DNA from: Verrucomicrobia subdivision 3 bacterium UBA7542
Lineage (GTDB): Bacteria; Verrucomicrobiota; Verrucomicrobiia; Limisphaerales; UBA11358
Assembly (NCBI GenBank): GCA_002479245.1
Contig: DLMG01000405.1
Location: 1 to 10,962 of the forward strand
Direction: 5' to 3'
DNA: 10,962 nucleotides
The notes beneath the pieces were generated by a model. That model did no database searches. It was not told where the DNA came from and was given only the letters and a program-made list of their open reading frames with translations. Both the position numbers and the translations under genes were made by a program. Positions within the stretch are counted from its first letter, which is position 1, and every line of letters begins with the position of its first letter. Shown here one piece after another: positions 1-6,668 of this stretch.

Positions 1-75
1 CAACTCAGGATGAATTATCCGGAAGCGAACAAGGCGCGGCGCAAGGAATTGAAGTCCATCCGCAAACAGCTCTGA
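1..75 (+). CDS. 3' end of an unidentified gene (partial)
   Basis: The frame starting at base 1 is open and ends at a TGA at 73-75. It gives a lysine- and arginine-rich tail (…NYPEANKARRKELKSIRKQL). Only 24 codons are visible and I do not recognise the family. The stop is 37 nt before the MgtA start, with no terminator-like hairpin between them, so the two genes may share a transcript. The true start lies outside the window. Confidence 0.4.
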   Translation, partial: QLRMNYPEANKARRKELKSIRKQL

Positions 76-104
76 AAGCAAAACCATGATCTGGAGACAG
101 CCAT

Positions 105-110
105 AGAGGA
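105..110 (+). promoter_or_regulatory. Shine-Dalgarno for the MgtA gene
   Basis: AGAGGA precedes two consecutive ATG codons at 113 and 116. It is 2 nt from the first and 5 nt from the second. The spacing fits the second ATG better, so the protein may begin one residue later than annotated. Confidence 0.5.
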
Positions 111-112
111 GC

Positions 113-2743
113 ATGATGGAAATCTCAAAGAAGACCCCTGCGATCGCCTCCGTGCCCGTCCCTGGCGGGAAGGGGACACAGTATTCCGTTGAACTATTGG
201 AAAAGGCGCGGGCCGATACCGATACCGTCCTGAAGGAGCTTGGATCGCAACTGGGCGGCCTGAGCGAGGCGGAAGCCGATTCCCGCTTGAAGCAGGTCGG
301 GACGAACGAGATTGCCCGGGAGAAGCGTCAATCGGCCCTGATGCGTCTCCTGGTTAACATCAAGAATCCATTGGTCCTTCTGCTCGTGGCGCTGGGCGTG
401 CTTTCCTTCCTAACCGGTGACCTGAAGGCAATGATGGTTATTTTCGTGATGGTGGTTCTGAGCGTGGTGTTGCGTTTCTTCCAGGAGATGCGTGCCGATA
501 ACGCGGCCGCGAAACTCCAGGCGATGGTCAGCAACACCGCGACATTGGTGCGAGACGGCAAGGAAGAAGAAGTCTCGCTCAAAATGTTGGTGCCGGGCGA
601 TATCATCCGGCTCGCCGCCGGCGATATGGTGCCGGCGGACGTGCGCGTGCTTTCTGCCAAAGACCTGTTCTTAAATCAAGCGGCTCTCACCGGCGAAGCC
701 CTGCCGGTGGAGAAGAAAGCCGCCCCGGCGCCGGCCGACGTTCAAAATCCGCTGGAACTTCCCAACCTCTGCTTCCTGGGCTCCAACGTGGAGAGCGGCT
801 CCGCGACCGCCGTGGTCATCCATACCGGGAACCGGACCTACTTTGGCTCGCTGGCCGCCAGTATCGTCGGGCAGCGCCAGCTCACCAGCTTCGACCTGGG
901 CGTCAACAAGTTCACCTGGCTGATGATCCGTTTCATCGCCGTGATGGTGCCGCTGGTCTTTCTGATCAACGGACTGAGCAAGCACAACTGGCTGGAAGCT
1001 TTCCTTTTTGCCATGGCCGTGGCCGTCGGGCTGACCCCCGAAATGCTGCCCATGATCGTGACCGTCAACCTGTCCAAGGGCGCCCTGGCCATGGCTCGCA
1101 AGAAAGTCATCGTTAAACGCCTGAACGCCATCCAGAACTTTGGGGCGATGGACGTGCTGTGCACCGACAAGACCGGCACCCTTACCCAAGGCAAAATCGT
1201 GCTCGAAAAGCATCTGGACGCGAACGGCGATCCCAGCGAGAAGGTCCTGCAGTTCGGCTACCTGAACAGCTACTACCATACCGGGTTGAAAAACCTGCTC
1301 GACGAAGCGATCCTCGACCATCAGGAAATGGAAGAACGCCTGAAAGCGAAAGAGAAGTACCGCAAGATAGACGAGATCCCTTTCGACTTCGTGCGGCGGC
1401 GCATGTCGGTGGTGGTGGAAGATGAAACCGGGTTGAACACGCTGATTTGCAAGGGCGCGGTGGAAGAAGTGTTGAGCCTGTGTACCCGGGTGGAAGTCAA
1501 AGGCGAGGTCATCGAAGTTTTGCCCGAGCACGACGCCAAACGCCGACAGTTGGCGGACGATCTGAACGGTCAGGGCTTCCGGGTAATCGCCCTGGCTTAT
1601 AAGCAAATGCCGGGCGGTTCCGATGAACCGGTGTATTCGGTCAAGGATGAGTCGGACCTGATCCTGCTGGGTTTCCTGGCCTTCCTCGACCCGCCCAAGG
1701 ACACCGCTACAGAGGCGTTGAAGCGGCTTCACAGCCTGAGCGTGGACGTCAAGGTCCTGACCGGCGATAACGAGATCATCACCGCCTACATCTGCAAGGA
1801 AGTGGGCATACCGGTGGAGCACCTTTTGCTCGGCTCCCAAATCGAGACGATGAGCGAGACGGAACTGGCCGAAGCCGCCAGCACGACGAGCGTCTTTGCC
1901 AGGCTGGTCCCGGCTCACAAGGAACGCATCATCCACGCGCTCCAGAGCAAGGGCCACGTGTTGGGATTCATGGGCGACGGCATCAACGACGCCCCGGCCT
2001 TGAAAGCCGCCGATGTGGGCATCTCGGTGGACAGCGCTGTGGACATCGCCAAGGAGTCATCCGATATCATCCTGCTGGAAAACAGCCTGCTGGTGCTGGA
2101 GCAGGGCGTGCTGGAAGGCCGGCGGGTGTTCGGCAACATTATCAAATACATCAAGATGGCGGCCAGCTCGAACTTCGGCAACATGTTCAGCGTCGTGGGA
2201 GCCAGCGCGTTCCTGCCTTTCCTGCCCATGCTGCCGATCCAGGTGCTGACCAACAACCTCCTGTACGACTTCTCGCAGACCACCATCCCCACCGACGGGG
2301 TGGATGCCGACTGGCTGATCAAGCCGCGCAAGTGGGGGATTGGCAACATCCTGCGTTTTATTCTGTTTATCGGGCCGATCAGCTCGATCTTCGATTACCT
2401 GACGTTCTTCATGATGCTGTATGTTTTCAACTGCTGGCACAACCCGGTCCTGTTCCAGACCGGCTGGTTCGTGGAGTCGCTCTTCACCCAGACGCTCATC
2501 ATCCATGTCATTCGCACCAACAAGATCCCGTTCATCCAAAGCTGGGCCAGTTGGCCGCTCATCCTCACTTCCGTGATCATCGTCGCGGCCGGTGCCTGGC
2601 TGACGGTTTCGCCGCTGGCGAACACGCTCGGGTTTGTCCCCCTCCCGCCGCTGTACTGGCTGTTTCTGGCCATCATGCTGCTGGGCTATGCGATTCTGAC
2701 CCAGGTGGTGAAGACCTGGTTTATTCACCGGTTTGGCGATTGA
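113..2743 (+). CDS. mgtA: Magnesium-translocating P-type ATPase, MgtA/MgtB type (P3B)
   Basis: This 876-aa protein is an inner-membrane ATPase expected to import Mg2+ at the cost of ATP. Order of elements: a soluble N-terminal actuator part, membrane helices M1-M2 (about residues 86-122), the actuator loop with TGEA (193-196), M3-M4 (about 273-325) containing GLTPEMLP (306-313), the phosphorylation motif DKTGT with catalytic Asp352, the nucleotide-binding KGA at Lys447, TGD (550-552), the hinge GDGINDAPAL (621-630), and C-terminal helices M5-M10 (about 690-876). TGEA in place of TGES and TPEMLP in M4 are, to my knowledge, typical of MgtA rather than of Ca2+ or heavy-metal ATPases. The length is close to that of E. 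coli MgtA (about 900 aa), so the gene looks intact. The upstream gap is only 37 nt, too short for a long Mg2+-sensing leader like that of Salmonella mgtA. Any such control would have to act at the operon promoter outside the window. Confidence 0.95.
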   Translation: MMEISKKTPAIASVPVPGGKGTQYSVELLEKARADTDTVLKELGSQLGGLSEAEADSRLKQVGTNEIAREKRQSALMRLLVNIKNPLVLLLVALGVLSFLTGDLKAMMVIFVMVVLSVVLRFFQEMRADNAAAKLQAMVSNTATLVRDGKEEEVSLKMLVPGDIIRLAAGDMVPADVRVLSAKDLFLNQAALTGEALPVEKKAAPAPADVQNPLELPNLCFLGSNVESGSATAVVIHTGNRTYFGSLAASIVGQRQLTSFDLGVNKFTWLMIRFIAVMVPLVFLINGLSKHNWLEAFLFAMAVAVGLTPEMLPMIVTVNLSKGALAMARKKVIVKRLNAIQNFGAMDVLCTDKTGTLTQGKIVLEKHLDANGDPSEKVLQFGYLNSYYHTGLKNLLDEAILDHQEMEERLKAKEKYRKIDEIPFDFVRRRMSVVVEDETGLNTLICKGAVEEVLSLCTRVEVKGEVIEVLPEHDAKRRQLADDLNGQGFRVIALAYKQMPGGSDEPVYSVKDESDLILLGFLAFLDPPKDTATEALKRLHSLSVDVKVLTGDNEIITAYICKEVGIPVEHLLLGSQIETMSETELAEAASTTSVFARLVPAHKERIIHALQSKGHVLGFMGDGINDAPALKAADVGISVDSAVDIAKESSDIILLENSLLVLEQGVLEGRRVFGNIIKYIKMAASSNFGNMFSVVGASAFLPFLPMLPIQVLTNNLLYDFSQTTIPTDGVDADWLIKPRKWGIGNILRFILFIGPISSIFDYLTFFMMLYVFNCWHNPVLFQTGWFVESLFTQTLIIHVIRTNKIPFIQSWASWPLILTSVIIVAAGAWLTVSPLANTLGFVPLPPLYWLFLAIMLLGYAILTQVVKTWFIHRFGD

Positions 2744-2883
2744 TGGCGGTGGCGAGTGGAATGCATTCCTTGAGCAAGAAACCACAACGAACTGGTAGCA
2801 AAAACAGGTTCGGGGCAACAAGAATCTTGCGAAGGCGGATCGAACGAGGAGGGCCGGGGAGAGAGTCAAAAATCATTTGAACC

Positions 2884-2913
2884 GCTGATGAACGCTGATT
2901 CACGTTGATTGAA
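2884..2913. repeat. Three degenerate 10-bp tandem units
   Basis: The units are CTGATGAACG, CTGATTCACG and TTGATTGAAA, contiguous and in 10-bp register, sharing a core of the form YTGATKNAMR. Similar CTGAT-type decamer tracts are, as I recall, scattered between genes in some Verrucomicrobiota genomes. That part is recollection; the tandem itself is plain in the sequence. Confidence 0.5.
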
Positions 2914-2995
2914 AGGGTTGAAAGCCCGAAAGAAAGTAGCCCAAGGCAAGCGAGACGAAGTCCGCGCCGCTCTGAGCTTGCCAGCGTGGAATGGA

Positions 2996-3023
2996 TTGCT
3001 CCCAGCCTGCGAATCATTATACT
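2996..3023 (+). promoter_or_regulatory. Possible sigma-70 promoter for the nuclease gene
   Basis: A good -10 box TATACT (3018-3023) lies 16 bp after a poor -35 TTGCTC (2996-3001). Transcription would start near 3030 and leave a leader of about 30 nt. That leader contains a 9-codon frame (3031-3060, MLKPLALWK) that ends 1 nt before the nuclease ATG. Confidence 0.35.
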
Positions 3024-3061
3024 CCGCCGTATGTTGAAACCATTGGCACTCTGGAAGTAAC

Positions 3062-3934
3062 ATGCCGATTGACTACCAATCGCTGTTCGAGCGCCTGACC
3101 AAGCGTTACGGCGGAACAACTGCCGAGGCATTGGAAGGCATTCTCTGCCCGATGCTCATTCCCATTCGCACACTCGACAAGGCGATCTTCAAAATCCCGG
3201 GGCAGCCACACTGGCGCGCATCGTTTACGATCGCCATTACAGAGGAGTGGGCTGACTTGATTGTGCCCGGACGAACCGGGAAGTTCGTTCCGAATTCATA
3301 CAAAGGAGGTGGCGGCTGGAAGGAAATCGCCAAGGGGCGAATCCTGAAGGTGGACGACCACGGCAAAATTGCGGAAGGCGAGGTTTATTGCGGTGGCAAG
3401 AAAAAGGAACTTGAAGCGGCGCTCGCCATACTGTCTGCGGACGACCACTTGGAGATTGACCAGTATGGTGCGTCGGCCAAGGTGTTGAGTGGATTGGTAG
3501 AATACTCGCTCGTTCAAGTTCTCAAGGACGCTGGCTACACTGTAAGGCGGATGCCCGAGGATATGGCCCAACACATCGGCAAGTATCGTCATTACGATTT
3601 CGAGGTGGAGAAAGGCGGCGTTACCAAGAAGGTTGAAGCCAAGTCACTGTGGGGTACAAACACCAGGTTTGCCCGTCTCATTCACAGCAAGACGGACAAT
3701 TACCCGACCAGCAGCTGCAAATTTGAGACGCAGGACTTCTTCGCCGTGAGCCTTTTCCTCCGCACGGGCAACATTCGCGACTTCGCTTTTTCCCGCTCTG
3801 TGCCGAGGAACGTCAAACCTTATGGCCTTCCGCGAGCTGAAAAATATCCAGCTCATGTGAATCAGAACCCGACTTGCGATATTGGCGATGGGACATGGTT
3901 TGCTTCGCTGGATGAGGTTTGGGGACTGGCGTAG
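3062..3934 (+). CDS. Putative PD-(D/E)xK restriction endonuclease
   Basis: This 290-aa soluble protein matches no family I can name. A nuclease core can be seen: a helix with Glu147 (VEYSLVQVLKDAGYTVRR), then Asp179 in YDFEVE, then Glu192-x-Lys194 in VEAK. This is the spacing and order of a PD-(D/E)xK fold, where Asp, Glu and Lys coordinate metal and water. The segment after the core (KSLWGTNTRFARLIHS) is rich in basic and polar residues and could contact DNA. The first 130 residues look like a separate β-rich domain with a glycine-rich loop (KGGGGWK, 81-87). The start at 3062 has GGAAG (3053-3057) 4 nt upstream. The gene converges on a methyltransferase-specificity fusion, and its last 40 codons (residues 251-290) lie antisense to that gene's 3' end. 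By position and fold I infer the restriction half of an R-M system. A different DNA-processing nuclease is the main alternative. Confidence 0.6.
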   Translation: MPIDYQSLFERLTKRYGGTTAEALEGILCPMLIPIRTLDKAIFKIPGQPHWRASFTIAITEEWADLIVPGRTGKFVPNSYKGGGGWKEIAKGRILKVDDHGKIAEGEVYCGGKKKELEAALAILSADDHLEIDQYGASAKVLSGLVEYSLVQVLKDAGYTVRRMPEDMAQHIGKYRHYDFEVEKGGVTKKVEAKSLWGTNTRFARLIHSKTDNYPTSSCKFETQDFFAVSLFLRTGNIRDFAFSRSVPRNVKPYGLPRAEKYPAHVNQNPTCDIGDGTWFASLDEVWGLA

Positions 3935-6185
3935 CCGAAGCATCCCGCCACGCCGCACCCGCCGATTCAATCGCCGCGTTGAATTCCTTCCGCATCCCGT
4001 AGAGCCGTTCCTCTTGGGCCGCGATCTCTCGCGCTTGTTTTTCCAATTTGGGCAGGTCTTCTTTTCTCGCGGGCAGCAGCACATCTCGCAGGCAGGATTC
4101 ATCGATCGCCGGATACGCGATGCCCACATTGTTCCGCATCAATTGGGCGATGACAAAATCCGTCTTGAGTAGAAAAGCGAGCGTGCGCGGGTCAATTCCG
4201 GTCGGGCGCAGCACCGCCAAACCCGTCGTGCAGACCGAGCCGTCCTGGTGAGGGCCGACCACGCCGACCGTGCCGCGCTCTGGCCGCACTGTGGACACCA
4301 ACACGTCCCCGCTTTGCACCAACTTCCGCGCCCTGCCGGGTGCTTCCATCACTTCGACGCAGTTGGAATAGACGATGCAGGTCTGTAGATCAATGTCCGA
4401 GATTTCGATGTAATTGAATTCCTTCGCCGCCCAACGGCGCGGGTCAGCGCGGTCATCGATGAGTTGAGCCACATCCGAGACGTAAAGGTCATAGTCCGTG
4501 CGTTTCGCCAGCCGTTTCTCAATTTCAACGGAAAGTGAAGCATGGTGCTGGGCATCCCATCGCTCGAAACTCGTGGCATCATCCAGCCACTTCACGAAGT
4601 GCGGCTTCGCTGGCGGCGTGAGGATTTCCGAGAGGATGGTTGGCAGGTCGCCTTGCCCGTCCACCACCTTGACGCGCTGGTTCGCCTTGGTGGAGACGGT
4701 AAAACCGATGTCCTGGCAAATCGCGAAACCGGTCCTTGCCGGATTCCCATTACGACGGTCCTTTTTCCGCAGATGTAGAATGGAAGTTTTCGTGGTCGTG
4801 CCGGCTGCACCGAAGGTCACGCTGGGCAGTGACACGACGTTCACTAGGTCAATCTTGTCCGCGATGGCCCGGCGCAAGTCTTCAAACACTGCTTTGTTCG
4901 TCAGAATGCTGTCGGGAACGATAGCGACGAGTTGGCCACCAGGCGCGAGCCACTCCAGATACCGCTCCATGAACAGCAGTTCGGAATCCAGCCGTCCCGG
5001 AGAACGCCGCGACCAGTTCGTGGCAATCTGATACTTCACTAGATCATTGCCTTGAAAACACGCGCCGAACGGCGGATTCGTGAGAATCAGCTTCACCTTG
5101 CCAGCCAATGATTCCGTCAATTTTCCATCTTCGCCATTTCGAACCAGCGAGTTGGCGAGATGCAGCCGAGCTGCGGGAAAACCAAACATCGCCATGTTCG
5201 TCAGAGCTAGGCGCACCATACGCTCGCTCTTGTCAATGCCCACGAGCACTCGTCCCAGCATGTTCTCCAGCCACAGCGTTCGCATCTCGGGCGTCGGCAT
5301 TCTTTCTCCGAGCTTCAACTGTAAGCCATGCACGGTCTCCACGAGAAATGAGGACACGCCGCACGACGGATCGAGAATCAGTCCGAATTCCGCACAGCGT
5401 TTCGGATTGCCCAGTGATTCCAATTCATCCGCCGACAGGTGGTGAAGTGCTAGGGCCACCATGAACCGGACAACCTCCGGTGGCGTGAGATACTGACCGA
5501 GTTCCTTTTCATCAATAAATGAGTCGTTGAGGAACTTGCCGAACACTTCGTTCAGCACGTCGAAGCCGGAAAAGCTGAACGTCGAAGTCTGCCGCTGGAG
5601 GGTTTCAAAACACTCGATGATTTCGTGGGCCAGTTCGTCCTCCTGCGGCTTGAGCTTCAGTTCGAAATCTTTGAGGTCAACCTCGTGCGCCAGCGACTCA
5701 GGCAGGCTCTCCTGAACCACTTCGTCAACGAATGTCTTGAGCGCCGCCGCAAATCCAAGACCGGCTTGCATCAGACCGCTCAAGGTTCGCTTCGAGATAC
5801 CACCGCGACCGATGCGAACGCCCCGCACATGCGCAAACAACAGCTTGGACAACTCGTCCAATGCCTGGCTGCGCGAGGAGAGTCTTCCGCGCTTGTGTAG
5901 AATTTCGCGGATTGAGCGCAAAGTCTGGTCAACCGCCTCCGTTATCATCGGATGATGCGGTGTGACGCGATATGCCGGCGGCGACTCCCGCAGTGCATCC
6001 GGTTTGCTCACCAGTTCTGCGTAGATGCCCCGAAGCTTCGCTTCGTAAATCGGTCGAGGCTTTGCCTCGCCACTTAACCAGCGTTGCACTGATACCGGGG
6101 ATGCCTTGAGTTGTACGGCCAGCAACTGCGGCTCACCAGCATGGGCGTCCAAGACAGCTTTGAGCACGGCTTGAATAGTTTCCAT
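3813..6185 (-). CDS. HTH-N6-adenine DNA methyltransferase-TRD fusion (type I-like M plus half S)
   Basis: The 790-aa protein should transfer a methyl group from S-adenosylmethionine to adenine N6 in a specific DNA site. Domains: an XRE-like helix-turn-helix (about 18-58, with RWLSGEAKPRP); a helical HsdM-like N-terminal region (about 80-225); motif X LGQYLTPPEVVRFM (229-242); motif I LDPSCGVSSFL (271-281), where the usual third glycine-like position is Ser278; motif II region VGIDKSERM (315-323); motif IV TNPPFG (369-374); a PGG-containing strand near 415; and TFGAAGTTTKTSILHL (457-472). A half HsdS-like target-recognition domain follows (about 560-710: NYIEISDID, GDVLVSTVRPERG, AYPAIDE), then an amphipathic helix (about 712-745). 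The last ~40 residues are read antisense to the convergent nuclease gene and look like an unstructured tail. One polypeptide thus combines M and S functions; HsdM alone is usually about 500 aa. The start at 6185 follows a hairpin that holds GGAGG. Confidence 0.85.
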   Translation of the reverse strand: METIQAVLKAVLDAHAGEPQLLAVQLKASPVSVQRWLSGEAKPRPIYEAKLRGIYAELVSKPDALRESPPAYRVTPHHPMITEAVDQTLRSIREILHKRGRLSSRSQALDELSKLLFAHVRGVRIGRGGISKRTLSGLMQAGLGFAAALKTFVDEVVQESLPESLAHEVDLKDFELKLKPQEDELAHEIIECFETLQRQTSTFSFSGFDVLNEVFGKFLNDSFIDEKELGQYLTPPEVVRFMVALALHHLSADELESLGNPKRCAEFGLILDPSCGVSSFLVETVHGLQLKLGERMPTPEMRTLWLENMLGRVLVGIDKSERMVRLALTNMAMFGFPAARLHLANSLVRNGEDGKLTESLAGKVKLILTNPPFGACFQGNDLVKYQIATNWSRRSPGRLDSELLFMERYLEWLAPGGQLVAIVPDSILTNKAVFEDLRRAIADKIDLVNVVSLPSVTFGAAGTTTKTSILHLRKKDRRNGNPARTGFAICQDIGFTVSTKANQRVKVVDGQGDLPTILSEILTPPAKPHFVKWLDDATSFERWDAQHHASLSVEIEKRLAKRTDYDLYVSDVAQLIDDRADPRRWAAKEFNYIEISDIDLQTCIVYSNCVEVMEAPGRARKLVQSGDVLVSTVRPERGTVGVVGPHQDGSVCTTGLAVLRPTGIDPRTLAFLLKTDFVIAQLMRNNVGIAYPAIDESCLRDVLLPARKEDLPKLEKQAREIAAQEERLYGMRKEFNAAIESAGAAWRDASATPVPKPHPAKQTMSHRQYRKSGSDSHELDIFQLAEGHKV

Positions 6186-6189
6186 GTCG

Positions 6190-6205
6190 GGAGGATTTCA
6201 CCTCC
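6190..6205 (-). promoter_or_regulatory. Shine-Dalgarno held in a hairpin before the methyltransferase
   Basis: On the minus strand GGAGG (6205-6201) is followed by TGAAAT and then CCTCC (6194-6190), a 5-bp stem with a 6-nt loop. GGAGG is 15 nt from the ATG, too far for a normal Shine-Dalgarno. Folding the stem would shorten the distance but also hide the site. There is no other in-frame start with a better ribosome binding site. Confidence 0.4.
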
Positions 6206-6228
6206 AGCGCAAGAGTGTCAACAGTATT

Positions 6229-6243
6229 TTACACGGCGTGTAA
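6229..6243. promoter_or_regulatory. Perfect palindrome, candidate operator of the methyltransferase gene
   Basis: TTACACG, one central base, then CGTGTAA: 7-bp arms with no mismatch, 44 bp upstream of the methyltransferase ATG. It lies just downstream of an extended -10 box, where a bound repressor would block transcription. The fused XRE-like domain of the methyltransferase is the obvious candidate ligand (inference). Confidence 0.45.
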
Positions 6244-6245
6244 CA

Positions 6246-6259
6246 ATGTGATTGCACAT
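6246..6259. promoter_or_regulatory. Second inverted repeat next to the operator candidate
   Basis: ATGTG-ATTG-CACAT has 5-bp arms and lies 2 bp from the first palindrome. Both contain GTG/CAC half-sites, so they may form a tandem pair as seen for R-M controller proteins. The TGTG…CACA form also loosely resembles a CRP-like site, but the spacing is too short for that. Confidence 0.3.
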
Positions 6260-6266
6260 CATATCA
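6258..6266 (-). promoter_or_regulatory. Extended -10 promoter of the methyltransferase gene
   Basis: The minus strand reads TGATATGAT, an extended -10 (TG-n-TATGAT, 5 of 6 in the hexamer). I see no -35 box at 16-18 bp. Transcription would begin near 6250, within or next to the two inverted repeats, giving a 5' leader of about 65 nt. Confidence 0.35.
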
Positions 6267-6485
6267 ACAGTTTCATCTTGCGAGTTTTGATTGAGTGGCA
6301 TGCGAACAAAAAGCGCCTCCGTTTCCAAAGGCCGCTCGTGTTTTCTGAATCTGTCTTTACGCTGGCGAGGGTGGCGAGGGCGGTGTCGGCGGAGTACCGG
6401 CTCGCGCTTTCCCGGCATGACATGTCGTGCTTCTCGAAGCCGCGCACACACCGCGCTCGGTTTGACGAAGACAACCGCAAAGATT
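6267..6485. other. Region without a convincing gene
   Basis: Open frames here lack recognisable features and look like shadows. The only visible structure is a 9-bp tandem pair, GGCGAGGGT/GGCGAGGGC (6364-6381). Confidence 0.5.
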
Positions 6486-6668
6486 TCATTTCCAGATTCT
6501 GAAATTGAAGGTGAACTTCTTTCGTTGCAGCAGCGCGCGCCAGTCGAGAAACAGAAATCCGGCAAGGACCGCGAAACCCAGGACCAGCGTCACAATTCCC
6601 TTGGGGGAATAGCTGCCATGCACGAGGTTCTTGTAGTTGGCGGCGGCGTAAAGCCCGGTGAAGATCAT
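6486..6668 (-). CDS. Possible 60-aa membrane protein
   Basis: An ATG at 6668-6666 overlaps the stop of the upstream PIN gene (TGATG), suggesting translational coupling. The product starts MIFTGLYAAANYKNLVHG and has one clear membrane segment (GIVTLVLGFAVLAGFLFLDW), then a basic end (ALLQRKKF). The frame stays open upstream (…VEDALHAV), so this may instead be the tail of a decayed membrane protein. I do not recognise the family. The hydrophobic pattern is the only support. Confidence 0.35.
   Translation of the reverse strand: MIFTGLYAAANYKNLVHGSYSPKGIVTLVLGFAVLAGFLFLDWRALLQRKKFTFNFRIWK

Larger units (their letters stand above)
2744..3061. other. Intergenic region, 318 bp
   Basis: I see no convincing gene here. 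A 45-codon frame starting at the MgtA stop (TGATG, 2743) runs to 2880, but it is very basic and has no recognisable feature. The region contains a perfect 12-bp palindrome GGAATGCATTCC (2758-2769), a 10-bp-period repeat (2884-2913) and the presumed promoter of the downstream nuclease gene. I found no clear terminator for MgtA. Confidence 0.6.

Noticed and set aside
671..1957. Long open frame (428 codons) on the minus strand inside mgtA
   Set aside because: It is fully antisense to a gene with all P-type ATPase motifs. Its product is His/Gln/Asp-rich without domains, as expected for a shadow frame in GC-rich DNA.
2758..2769. Perfect 12-bp palindrome GGAATGCATTCC after mgtA
   Set aside because: No loop for a terminator, no T-run and no promoter overlap; likely chance.
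2057..2869. 270-codon minus-strand frame over the mgtA 3' end
   Set aside because: Same reason: antisense to the ATPase membrane helices, low-complexity charged product, no recognisable domain.
2743..2880. 45-codon frame starting in the mgtA stop (TGATG)
   Set aside because: Very basic peptide with no motif, no Shine-Dalgarno of its own, and ending beside an interspersed repeat.
6216..6221. Perfect TTGACA -35 box on the minus strand before the methyltransferase
   Set aside because: No -10 box at 16-18 bp downstream (AAATCC region), so it is unlikely to be used.
6215..6502. 95-codon plus-strand frame
   Set aside because: It spans the methyltransferase promoter and operator candidates and shows no domain or ribosome-binding site.
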